From: Sphagnum magellanicum
Taxonomy: Eukaryota > Streptophyta > Sphagnopsida > Sphagnales > Sphagnaceae
Length of the DNA stretch: 64,000 nucleotides
Assembly (NCBI GenBank): GCA_021904315.1
Contig: CM038918.1
Coordinates: 9,997,349 to 10,061,348, forward strand
Direction: 5' to 3'
Both the position numbers and the translations under genes were made by a program. Of this stretch, positions 12,540-23,700 are shown piece by piece; the stretch's first letter is position 1, and every line of letters starts with the position of its first letter. The notes under the pieces were generated by a model. The model saw only the letters and a list, made by a program, of their open reading frames with translations. It did not search any database and was not told the origin of the DNA.

Positions 12540-13480
12540 GCTGATAAGTGAAGGGTGAGAAAAGGCTTTGATGGGTTTAGAGAAGAACCTCCAAATCCTT
12601 GAGGATGCGATGGATGTCATGGCCTAACCTAAACGACTGGCGAAAGACACTATTCATCCTAAAGCAAGCGTCAAGAGGTTCAAGGAGATGGCGAGCCCCA
12701 AAAGAAAAGAAAAAAAATCGAAGGCGGAGGTTTGGTTTCCAAGACTTTCCAATTTCTAGAGATTCTGGTCCTTATTCAGTGGTGAAGGATGTGGGATCGT
12801 AGAAAGTAGACATCACCATCAGACAGTTGGTGGTAATGGTGTCGTTAGCTCGAAGGGAGTTGAGAAAAGGGTTGTCAACATCTAAAGTCCCAAAGGTACC
12901 CACACCTTTGAATGCCATAGCAGCTAAGTGCAAATGTGATCCGATCATTGATGTGTAATGTAACGGATCAGTGTTATGTGGAGTGTTGGTGGATGGAGGG
13001 GTAGGAATCAATGTGATGACAATTCCTGCAATGAGGTACTTACACTTAAAAATTGATAAGCCATGCTTAGTAACCTTAAAGATGGCTAACAAACGAGTTA
13101 TTAGGCCAGAAAGAGTCATTAGTAATGAAGGTTTCTACCATTATGGATTTCCATGTGGTATTAGAGGAAGATGGGGTTTATCCATTGATATTAGGTAGGC
13201 CTTGGTTAACAAAGTCGCATGCAAGGAACTATTGGGGTGAAGGATACATGACCATTGGAGTTCATCTTAACCGACAGAAAGTTCCATTTGCCAGTTTTGT
13301 GAAAAGCTCTAGAGGGACGAGTGAATATGAAGATGAATTAAAAACAGACTAGAGCTCTAACTTTGAAGGGATTTACATGGATGATTCTAGTGAAAAGGAA
13401 GTAGGGTTATATGCTTTGGAAATAATCCCCAAGGTTGGAGCTTTGTCGGATCAAAGGGTTCAAAGGGATGATAACCAATT
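12540..13480 (+). mobile_element. Ty3/gypsy-type LTR retrotransposon fossil, internal fragment
   Basis: The translated text carries a retroviral-type aspartic protease region, with a VDGG active-site-like motif followed by ILGRPWL, and a short stretch of gag/pol-like sequence before it. This pattern is typical of plant Ty3/gypsy polyproteins. The copy is broken, with several interruptions, no flanking LTRs found and no reverse transcriptase or integrase recognised. The degree of decay suggests an old insertion. Confidence 0.65.
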
Positions 13481-15480
13481 AACTCCATGCGTGTTAACAG
13501 AAGGAAAAATCATGGAGCGGCTGCTGTAATCCAACTATTTAATGTCAAAATTTTCACCACATCATTAAAAAAATTTATTATAAAATACACAAAGGTAAAA
13601 ATACATTTTTACATCATTAGAAAAAAAATTAAAAAGTATGGTGCAATAGTTTCTTCAAAATTGTGTAATTAATCATTTTTGTTGATGTATGATTAATGTT
13701 GTTAAAAAAAATGGTCTTGAGAATTAAATGGATATATTGACTACTTTATTATTATTATTATTTTTGTGACCAATTTTTGCCAATTTAAGGGAGCAAAAAT
13801 ATCAACAAAAGGGTTTTTTGGAAAGAAAAAATCATATTTCATCATAACGAAATATGATTTTTACATATTTACCTATTTATTTATATATATCATCATATTT
13901 TTTCAATAGGTTATAATAGGTAGGCATAATATTGAGGGATTTAAAGAAGTTTTTAGTTTTAAAACTTGTTCATTGTCAAATGTGGTTAAATCTTTTTATT
14001 GATGATTGCCATTTGAACAACGTCACAAAATTGAAGGAAAATAATTAAAAATGTACATAATCATATTGGGGAAAATAAAAACTTGCAAAATTTCAAAAAT
14101 GGACATATATTTTACATAATGAAAATAATATTGTTAAAAATTAATGAAGGCACTTTTGAATTCACATTGAATTGAATCACATTTACAAAGATTATATGTC
14201 AATTTAAACAAAAAAAAAATTGTAGATTTTATTTATTCACAACATGTTACTTAAAGTTTTTATAACCCCTTTAAATTGATTATTTATAAATTATAAATAT
14301 TTTTAATACATTATTGAATAAGTTTTTAAATAATATTTTCATTTGTAGCATTTGAATAATTAAAAAAAATTATGTTAAAATTTTAATTTCCTAAACAATG
14401 TCATGTTGACCACAATAAAATTATTTATTTTATTTTATTTTTATGTTATTAAATTATTGAAGTGATTTGGTGACTAAGACCTTGGCATATTTCCATGAGG
14501 TTTTTGGTTCAAACCTTCATGGATGGATGCATTAATGCATATAAATTTTTAATAAAAATTTATGTATCATGTACAAATTTAATATATAAACATGATGTCC
14601 ATATATGGTGTTGGTCGTGAGTAGTGCCAATTGTTTTTAAAATAATATTTAAAATAAAAAATATTTTACTTTTCATGGCATTTATTTTTGTCATGAGATG
14701 CCATGAAAAAATACAACTCATAATTCAATGAAAGGAAAAAAAAAAGTTATATGATGATGTGACATTTTAGCTTGGGACTTCATAATATCCATGTTAGAAT
14801 TAAAAATTATAAAATATTTAATGTACCATATGACTATCTAAAAAAATTTAAATCAATTTCACAACTAGTTTTTAAAAATTAAAAAAAAAACTATACAAGT
14901 TGCATATTAGACAATTTTTTTCCTATTCCATCTAAAACCTAATGAATTTGTCTAACCCATAATTCTTTCTTGTGTTGATCAATCTTCATGATTTTTCACC
15001 ATGTGAACATGAATTAACTATTGGTTCAATGAACTTCATTAATTATGGCATAAAGGTATCACATGGTGTTGGTTGCACAACTTGTGGCATAGTTACTTTT
15101 TCTCATAGTTTTTCTTGGGTACCCCATGTGTTCATAACAACCTTTTCTTACTGGCAAATTTTTGTCAAAAAGTGAAATTGAAAATCACCATAAGGTTCAA
15201 TCACCAAGAGTAAAATAATAAAATTTGCTAGATTTTTATATTTCATTTTTAGTAGGTTGCCAAAAATATAGAAGGATGATTAAAAATTGTCTGTCATATT
15301 TGGTATATATGATAGTACCTCCTTCATTTCAACAAGCATGTGTTAAACATTAATTTTATTTTTCAAAAAAAATCATTACTAAACAATGATGCAAGTTGTG
15401 GAAATGTTGGCTAAGATTTTAACTTCTTTGAGAACTATTGGTCAACACTTGATATTACAAAACAATTTGTAACTAAGATT
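13481..15480. other. AT-rich intergenic DNA with short hairpins
   Basis: No gene is supported. A 12-bp-arm inverted repeat with an 8-base loop lies at 13829-13860 (AAATCATATTTC and its complement). Another with about 11-bp arms (TTTCATGGCAT) is near 14,672-14,710. Both may be chance hairpins or ends of decayed small transposons. A TTA microsatellite lies near 13,747-13,763. Confidence 0.55.
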
Positions 15481-16130
15481 GTGTTGCCTTCATTTGTAGA
15501 TTCAAGAATTGGGTTTACACAAAAATTAGTGGATGATATGGTTGATAGATTGTTGGGTTGTCCATAAATCCAAAGAGTTCTGAGGTTGAATGAAAGAGCA
15601 AAACCCAAACATACAAGTTACTTTTGTACCAAAAATTTCACAAGTGAGTTGCAATTGATAGATGCAATTCTAAAACATGCATTTAAAGTCCAATTCAATA
15701 ATTGGACTATAGAAGTGATTAAGCAACAAATAGAAGTGGGGCATGATCTTGAAATTGATGTCAAGATGAGTAACTTGAAATCACACATATGCCAATGGTT
15801 GCATTCTACATGGGAGGAGATTAATACTATACAAATTATGATTGTCAAGGGATGAGAGAAGACTAGCATTACAACAGCTTATTCCAAGTGAATTTCAATT
15901 GGCTAAAATGGAAGCAAATGCCACCACCCCATTGTTCACAATCAACATTCCAAGCATTAAAGAGAATGGAAAAAAAGATCTTGAAATTGATCAAACTAAA
16001 CCACTACTTACGATTGTTGAAGAGTGTTGAGTCTATCAAATTTGTAGATCAAAATGTGGGATTTGCAAAGCCAAATGGAGGACAAAAGCTGAGACAATTG
16101 GCTAGAAAACAGAAGACAGTAAAATAGACA
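15480..16130 (+). pseudogene. pogo/Tigger-like (DDE_1) DNA transposase relic
   Basis: An 89-residue frame at 15586-15855 reads NFTSELQLIDAILKHAFKVQ, then about 25 residues of weaker match, then CQWLHSTWEEI. This corresponds to the second half of pogo-type DDE_1 transposases: the NCTSxLQPLDxxIxKxFK block, then the WxxxAWxxI segment. The TAG-type interruption after IVKG breaks the frame where a GWxKTG-like motif would continue. The N-terminal helix-turn-helix and first catalytic aspartates were not found, and no terminal inverted repeats were located. The family call rests on these motifs only. Confidence 0.6.
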
Positions 16131-17515
16131 TAAAGCCCTCAAGGACAAGTTTGTGAGTAGTTGGAAGTTTGAGGATTGAACGTGAGTGCATTTTGAAACC
16201 TTAATCCTACTATCAAAGTAATTGTCACAACCCAAATTTTGTTGTTGCTTAATTGATGTACATCACAAATTTGAATTTTATGTACCACGTTGAAATATAC
16301 GATTGCACATTTGATGTTGAGGAGTCAAAACATTAGCACACCAAAAGCAAATTACATTGAAACATTAATCCAACCATGTCACAAATTCAACTGCACAAAT
16401 ACTTTTTTGCAAGTAGGATGAGCACAAAAGTAATCTAGAACCATGAAAATTGGTACACTATTCAGCACTAAAAGATTGGTAACAAAGAGGTTGTGAGAGA
16501 GATTGTGAAGGTTGTGTGGCCTTGTGAAAAGTTTGGGGGGCATAATGCAGGAAGAGGTAAAAGACTTGTGCATGAAGAGATGAGAAGATGAAGAGACTAG
16601 CACCTGTGTAAAGTGTTCCCAGATCCACAAACTTTGGCAATCGGCATGTTAAATTTCTTGACATTTTCAACCCTCTATGGAATTATTTTCCAAAAAAATT
16701 AGCAGAATATTAAATATTTTAATTTCTGCCAAAACCAGGGAGGTTACAATAACCAGATTTGGTTATATTTTCTTAGGCATAATCACCACTTTTTCTTACA
16801 TCTTTCAATAGATGATCACCACTTGCAATGAGTCTCAGGCTTAGACAAAGTGAGCCTGAAGAAGGCTGGATGTACCTGGCTAACTGTGACCATGCATGTA
16901 CAAGACTCAGAGACCTTTTGCAGTCTATTTGAAGGGCACTTTATATCCATCACAATCCCTCATAAAAAAGAGGAAGGATCTTATGCCTACTTATATAGTT
17001 GTAAAATCCCTCCACTCACTTTAAAGGAGTAGGCATAAGAACCCTCCCCCTCCAGGCTCTACATGTGTTTATGTGTAAGGCAAAGCCCTATGGTGGGAGC
17101 ATTCTCAAAATTAGGGGCCTAGGATGAGATGATAGCTGAGTTCGGCCTTGCATTTTGGGAATGTCCCCCACTCATGGGCTTTACCTATCATAAAGCACAA
17201 GGCAAAAATTTATCATGAACCAAACCTACATCAACCACGAGGCATATGAATGGGAGGGTTCTTACATCTATAAGGAGGCATAATTTCCTTCCTATCCTTG
17301 AGGAGTAGGCATAATATCCCTCCCAATCTCTAAGATGGAAAATTATGCATATAAGGTGCCCTCCACATCCACTAAGAATTTTCTCTGAGTGCTTTACATT
17401 GATGATAATGTTTGCCTAATGCTTTACAATGACAATTAAAGCCTATGGTTAGTGGACATTCATGCTTACAATGAGACAATCTTATACCCCTTATTTTGGG
17501 GATGCAACCACCTTA
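16131..17515. other. Intergenic DNA with small repeats, no gene seen
   Basis: The region is unremarkable apart from repeated short motifs between 17,024 and 17,310: GAGTAGGCATAAGAACCCTC near 17,021, an inverted partner (GAGGGTTCTTAC) near 17,255, and two more GGCATAAT motifs at about 17,276 and 17,307. This could be a small decayed foldback element. No frame longer than about 85 codons looks coding. Confidence 0.5.
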
Positions 17516-17893
17516 GAGCATCTCCAGCGGTGCTCAGTATGTGATCCTGAACAGTAAAATTCAATGAACAAAATCCAACATACATACGCCGGTTTGACTC
17601 AGGAAAATGGTTTTGGCTCAGCATAATTGCACAGGTTGCCATGGCTGGTGAAAGGCGCAGCAACGCTGTGCACTTGCAGAAAAGAGTGTAATAAATATGA
17701 TCTAACTGGTGCTAGTGTTTCTGATTGGCCCATCATAATGATTGGTCCAGGTGGTTTGCCATTAGTAGTCCCCCACCTACTTTGCTGTCCGAGTTTCAGT
17801 TTTATTGGTGGGGTTGTAAAAGAGTACATAACTAAACTTGGATGTGAAAAATATTTTTGCAGGGTCACATACTGTGCACCCCTCGAGATGCAC
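17516..17893. mobile_element. MITE copy C, PIF/Harbinger-like
   Basis: This 378-bp element has left end GAGCATCTCCAGCGGTGCTC and a right end that is its diverged inverse, flanked by TTA at 17513-17515 and 17894-17896. Its interior aligns with copy A throughout and with copy B outside the insert (AAAGAGTGTAATAAAT, ATGATTGGTCCAGGTGGTTT). It also shares with copy B the end segment AAATATTTTTGCAGGGT, which copy A lacks. Confidence 0.85.
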
Positions 17894-18229
17894 TTAGGCC
17901 TTTACACTATACACAAAAACCTCGTATAATTTTCCCCTTTCCTGGGCAGAACTTTCATGCTGGGAGGCACCTTACAAATCTGTAAAGTCCTTTGGACAGG
18001 CCCCTTCCTGACATGGAAGATTCATACCGAAAATTAGGTCAGTTTTGACCCTAAGGGAAGGGCAGGGTCAGCAGCAGGCATTTGCTTGTTTTTGGGCACA
18101 AGAGAGCTTGGGCTAATGCCCTCTGGCCTGGCCCTTCCGCTATACAAAGAACATGTATAGGTAGGTACATGGAAGAGTACCCTATAAGTCCATAATCAAC
18201 TGACAGACACACAATTTCAGACAAGGTTT

Positions 18230-18600
18230 TCTTTATACACTTGGTTTCAGTATCCAGTCATGAGCTCTTGCAGAAGAACCTCTCTTGAAGAAGAATCTCT
18301 CCTTTTCACCACCTTCTCACCCTCAAAACTCCTCAAGGAAAAAAATCCCCCGCCAGGCTCTAAGATTCTATTCTTCCTTTTTCTCTTCTCCCAGGCTCTC
18401 TCCCTCATGTTTTCTATTTCCAACTAATATCTACAATTTTTATACACAGGGTTTCAGCTGCCAGCAATGAGTTTCTTGCAGAAGAACCATCTCTCTTGAA
18501 GAAGAGTCTCTTCTACCTTCTCACCCTCAACAATCCTCAAGAAAACAAAACCCAGGGCTCTAAGATTCTTTTCTTCCTTTTTCTCTTTCTCCAGTTTCAA
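18230..18600. repeat. About 205-bp tandem duplication, 2 diverged copies
   Basis: The block from about 18,232 (TTATACACTTGGTTTCAG, then TCTTGCAGAAGAACC, then CTCTAAGATTCT) recurs from about 18,437 with the same order of motifs, small indels and substitutions. It lies in the 3' flank of the NDUFB2-like gene. A 61-codon frame inside it is a by-product. Confidence 0.75.
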
Positions 18601-18702
18601 GTCAAGAACTCCGTGTCCTTAATCATGGCTGCTTCAATTCCATGATACAATGCATTACCCAGATTAGCAAATGATGATGTTATACACACCTGATTGCAAT
18701 GC

Positions 18703-19374
18703 TCATGGATCAGGGTGCCCGTGACCATGGCCATCCTCCCATGGATGGCGCAACCCCTGTACAAGATTACAACTGGTGGTGTCTTCAGTTCAATGCAGAA
18801 GATATTCTAGAGCCTGGAAGTGAATCTTCTCAAACATGCAGTACTAGAGCTCGAAAACCTTGGGAGAGAAACAAGAAAAGAGATATACAAGAAAGAAAAT
18901 GAATACAGACATGAGTGACATACCAGTAGCACATCGCCATCTTGTTTTGCTCTGTAGAAAATCCAGAACCTGGTGGCAGTCACAAGCCGGAGTTCCAATT
19001 CTTTAGGTTATCAATTATATCACTGTCGATTGAAGCTCTTGAATAAATCGTCCAGGATTTGGATTCATACCAAGTTGTAGAAAAAAATCAACAAATATAT
19101 CATCACTAGAACTGGCTCATGAATAATTCAAACCCTAAGAGACCTATGTATAATCAACTGTAGTACAGCTCCATGCTGCACAGAATTAAGGATTGCAAGT
19201 GCAGCATGGAAATTTGTTTGTTTTAGAATGAATTGATCGGGTTATGTTGCACACACACCACATAACGGCGCACATGCCCTTGCCGACTTTAGCATGCCAG
19301 CCTTTGGTGGGACGCAAAGTTAAGCCCCCGTATGTGATCGCATCGCCAACGTTATGCCCAGCAGCTCCCGCCAT
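18703..19374 (-). CDS. NDUFB2: NDUFB2-like complex I accessory subunit, 3 exons, 71 aa
   Basis: The exons (minus strand) are 19374-19259, 18969-18924 and 18756-18703, with GT-AG junctions and agreeing phases. The predicted protein is 71 residues, close to the roughly 70 of plant homologues. Conserved plant features are visible in order: TLRPTKGWHAKVGKGMCAVM, FWIFYRAKQDGDVLL (the single membrane segment spans the exon 1-2 junction), then GLRHPWEDGHGHGHPDP with the family's His-rich tail. NDUFB2 is a small subunit of the membrane arm of mitochondrial NADH:ubiquinone oxidoreductase. The start is the first ATG (MAGAAGHNVGD), inside a CpG-rich patch (19,260-19,560) that looks like the promoter and 5' end. 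No exon is long enough to stand out alone, so the gene is easy to miss. It lies downstream of the BAG6-like gene on the same strand. Confidence 0.9.
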
Positions 19375-19559
19375 GCAGATCGCTGCTTGATACAACTTCA
19401 AAACTAGGAGTTGTCCAGTTGTGGAAGTGATGATCAACAAGCTGCAAGCCGGAAACTCTGTACTAGAGGATTCAAACCGAGCTCGATATTATTACTATAC
19501 CGCTTTTAGATCCGCTTCCGACTGAAGAAACACGTAAGACTTGCTGCTGCTTATAAGCT

Positions 19560-20624
19560 TGTGGTGACTGAAATCCTAAAACCGAGGTGCACAGCGAGAT
19601 CCAGTCTCTCACAATCTGTAACCTACCATGAAAGAAGCTGACGATAATGTCGCATCTGCCGGTCTCCTTTTTGAAACCTATAATTAGCAAGCATCAAGCA
19701 AGCACACCAGCGATGTAGTAGTGAGGAGGAGCACATGCCTGGTAGCAAACTGAAGCTTTGCATGCAGCAGCAACAACAACAGCAACAGTATCTCAAGGAA
19801 AAAAGTTTTGAAATCGTCAAGAGTTTTTAAAAAAGATTTGGGCAGATTTCTAGCTTTCTTCTTTTAAAATCCCCATATTTAATTAATAAATTCTATTTCT
19901 TCTTTTGAAATCGCAATATTTTACTAATAGGTTCTAGTGGCTCAGTTTGCCAACATGTAATAAAGATTCTTCATTTTTCTACTTCTCTATTTGTCTAAAT
20001 CCTCTTGTTGTGTCTGATCACCACTTTTGGACCAACATGAGAAAATTGGGAAAAAAAAAAAAAAAACACTGATTACATCATGAAATTGAAGAGACAAAAG
20101 AAACCTGATCATTATATGACAAAACTTCTATGCATATTGCTTAGACAAAACTAGTTGGATCCATTGATGCGCATCTCAAACTTACCATGTCCGCACATTG
20201 GGAAGTGTCATTCATACATGATCAGCTATATGTTGAACAGGATCTTTTTGCCTCAAATTAATTGCTACCCAAAGAGGTGTTACATAAAAGGAAGTTGAAA
20301 TAGGAACTAAAAGAGCCAAACAATTTAAACAGAAAATTACATGTAAACTACATTGATCACTCTGCCTAGTTGTTGTGCATGTGCCTACGTACCTCAAAAC
20401 GGGATGACATCTGAAAACAGAAAGTAACAAGAACAGAGCTACTTGTCAGGAGGGAATGCTCTCAATACAGATGGCGTGTAGCCTAAGCCTAAGAGTTATG
20501 TAACTGCTTCTATATGAACCAGTAGGCCTTTTGCCTCAAAATCCAAGCATCATCTAGCTGTGGAAACAATTAACCCTTCCACTATCAATCAGACCCACAA
20601 TGCAGTGGCCTGATGAATATGCAA

Positions 20625-20655
<31 letters not shown>

Positions 20656-20790
20656 ACAGAGTCAGTAATATCCTACTTCCACTTGTTATGAACTCTTGTG
20701 AAAAACCCTCCTGAAAACTGAACTACAATGTCATAATGATTTAAGCGAGCATCTAATATGAAAGAGAGAAAGGGCCCAAGGGCAGTCATG
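19560..20790. other. Spacer between the NDUFB2-like gene and the BAG6-like 3' end
   Basis: The first few hundred bases probably hold the upstream region of the minus-strand NDUFB2 gene, including a GCA/CAA-rich patch at 19,765-19,792. The right part probably includes the 3' UTR of the BAG6-like gene. A CT microsatellite lies at 20,626-20,657 and a poly-A run at 20,052-20,067. No other gene was seen. Confidence 0.5.
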
Positions 20791-20791
20791 A

Positions 20792-23700
20792 TCAATCATG
20801 ATCTGCCTGTGTCGGTGCATCTGGATGTTGCTGGAAGACAAGGGCTGAACTTGGAAATCGGGAACCATCCTCAAAATCCGGGTCAGATGCCACCCGTGCA
20901 GCTAGATCATGGAAAAGCACAGCCAAGTACGCCTGCCAAATGCACCCACCCTTTATTGTACACTTGCATACCATGCCTTCTGAGCTTCAAGAAATCCTCC
21001 AGGCACACAAAGCAAATAGTAATGACAGAGATAAACATTATCAACAGTTTCAACTAAAGACCTGATGTCAACTGCAAAAGCCTGATCAGCAAGAAAAGCA
21101 ATTTTTGATCTTGGTATAAATTCACTCAGAGATACAGTAAGCCACAGAAAGTCAGCCATCATGCCCTTACACCTTACCCTCAGAATGCCTACTCTACAGC
21201 TCTTCCTTCCAAACTAACAAGTTGTTAACAAATTACCATCGTCTCAAATAAATGTTCTGGAAGGAATGGAAAATTGCAGGCACTTGGCAAATGTTACCAT
21301 AGAGATGTCCCTTTAAGAATAATTCCAATGCCTAAGTCACTTGCATGTAGGGTGCTGGTGCATCACTGCTCTAACACATCTCCTTCTAGAACAACTTGAT
21401 GTATAAGAAAACAATTCCTGTGCACACTGCTGTCTATCCTCTTCCTATCAAAACAGAAAGCAAAGTTATTGTACAGCAAAGACAACGCACCACTTACATC
21501 AGCCAGGCCATCTGCCTGTGACACATGCTGCGCCAAGCTTGTACTAGTGGTCACACCAGTGTTGCCTAACACCCGTGTGCCAGCTGCATCAGCCACACTC
21601 CTCAGCACCTCTTGTGCTGCTTCTCCTTCATCCAGTTTCTGTGCTGTTCCCTCCATCTCTGTCTGCACCCTCCTCAAAAGTGAATCCACCAAATGCGTGT
21701 GCCACAAGACCTCAAAACGAATGTGAGACCTGGGCATCTACTTCCAACATGAACTAAATGCTGTTGCTGGTAATTTCAAGAGTAGAATCCAGATCTTCCA
21801 TATTGCAGAAAGCACACCTTTTGCCGTTTTGCAACTGGTGAGCCACGAGAATAAACATCACTGAATGGCCGTTGTGGCGGCATGCGCTGTTGGCATTCTT
21901 CATCAGCCATCATTGTCTCACTCCATCCTGCCTGCTCCTCCTGCAATTTCATGCAGAATCCACTTTTACCACACTGCTTTCCTGGCTACAGAGGCATTTC
22001 CCTGTCACTTTACACATCAAATATTCAAAGCCTTCCCAGTCTTATTGACAAGATGACAGCTATAGATGAAATCAGTTGAAGAGGTTATGTCAGTTAGTAC
22101 ATTTATCATTCATTCCTATCACATCTGCTATGTGTCAGTTGCCTGGTTCAAACCTCTGACTTGCAGATTGCAGTTGTGCCAACACACAAAAGGATATATT
22201 AGGACAACCCCAATGCATTTTCCAGGCAAAAGCACGACAGCTACTCACTGGAGAAAGAACTTCCTTCCATCTTTCAGTTTCAGATGGGTCCCTTGCAACT
22301 CCACCTTCAGCTTGAGATCGGGAACTTGTGGCAACTGCAGGAGGAGGCCGCATAGACCGGGCTCCACCACCAATGATTTGAGACATCATGGGCATCATTT
22401 GCTGCAACATCCCTCCTAAGTCTTGGCCAACAACTGGAGCTGCTCGATGGCCTCCATTTGCTACCTCGACGTCACCCACTCCTTGCATCACCTGCTGTAC
22501 AAGCGTCTCCATGGCCGGGCTTCGCATCAACTGCCCTAGAATCCCTGGTCCCACTTGCTGTGCCTCACTTCCAGCCCCTGCTGCTCTCAAAATATTTCCT
22601 AGGCCAGTGGGGGGCAGGGATCTCCTGTTTTGACCATGTGAATCCCCAGGTCCCCCTTGATGTCCTGCTTGGTTCTGTTGTTCCTCAGACTGCTGCAAAT
22701 GCTGCCGCCTCCTCCTTATCTGTGCATTGCCAGCCCATCAATACAGATACCCTAAACCCTTGTATTGATTCACAATCTACTCCCAGATGACAGAAAAACT
22801 AGGCTAGGCTCATTGTAACCATATGCATTCCTGCAAATCCCTTTTAAGAGTATTTGTCAGAAATCCTGAAGGTGCACCAAAGAGACCAGTCAACTATGAC
22901 AAAAAAAGTAGGAGAAAACCAGCTTCCCAACACAAAACAGGTGTCTGCATCTTCTCAGCATTGGCACACAAGCCAGCCCAATATAACCACTTACCCTGGG
23001 TACAAGAGGCTGAAGGCCTCCAAGCCCTAAGCCGATAGGTGGACTTACAACACTTGGCCCACTACTGCCATTGCTCTCACCAGCTTGGATAGTCTCCATG
23101 GAAGTAGATTGGGCATTTGTTGCCATTATCTGACCATCCTCACTGCCTGCATTTACCTCCATGCTAACAACTCCACCTTCCCCAATGGACTGGAGACTTG
23201 CACCTTCTGCTGACCCACTACTAGCCTGTGGATCTTCTGCTCCTCTCACATCTGTTTCCATGCTTGACTGCTGTGGTTGAGTGGACTGCTAAAACAATCA
23301 CCTCATTGTTAATGCACAGCCTAACAAGGTGGAAGTGCACTCGGCAATACAGATTGTGTGAAAAGAAAGCACCTGTGGAGGTGGTGGTGGTGGTGGTGGT
23401 GGTGCCAAAGGTGGTCCATTCTGCAGAGCTTCAGCAAGGTGGTGCAGTAAAGGTGCTACTGATGTAACCAGACTGGCTACATCAACTGTTCCACTTCCAC
23501 CCATTGAACTGCCTCTGTCCCCTGCTGCTGATGCTCCAGATGCTCCTGATACTCCTGATGCTCCAGACACTCCTCCTACAAATACTTTTCCTTGAATTTC
23601 CAACCAAGGACAATACCATGTGTATCCCCACTTTGACATACAAAAGATTGATAGTAGGATCCCACATGTGAAGAGATTGCATCATCAATGGCAGGGTAGT

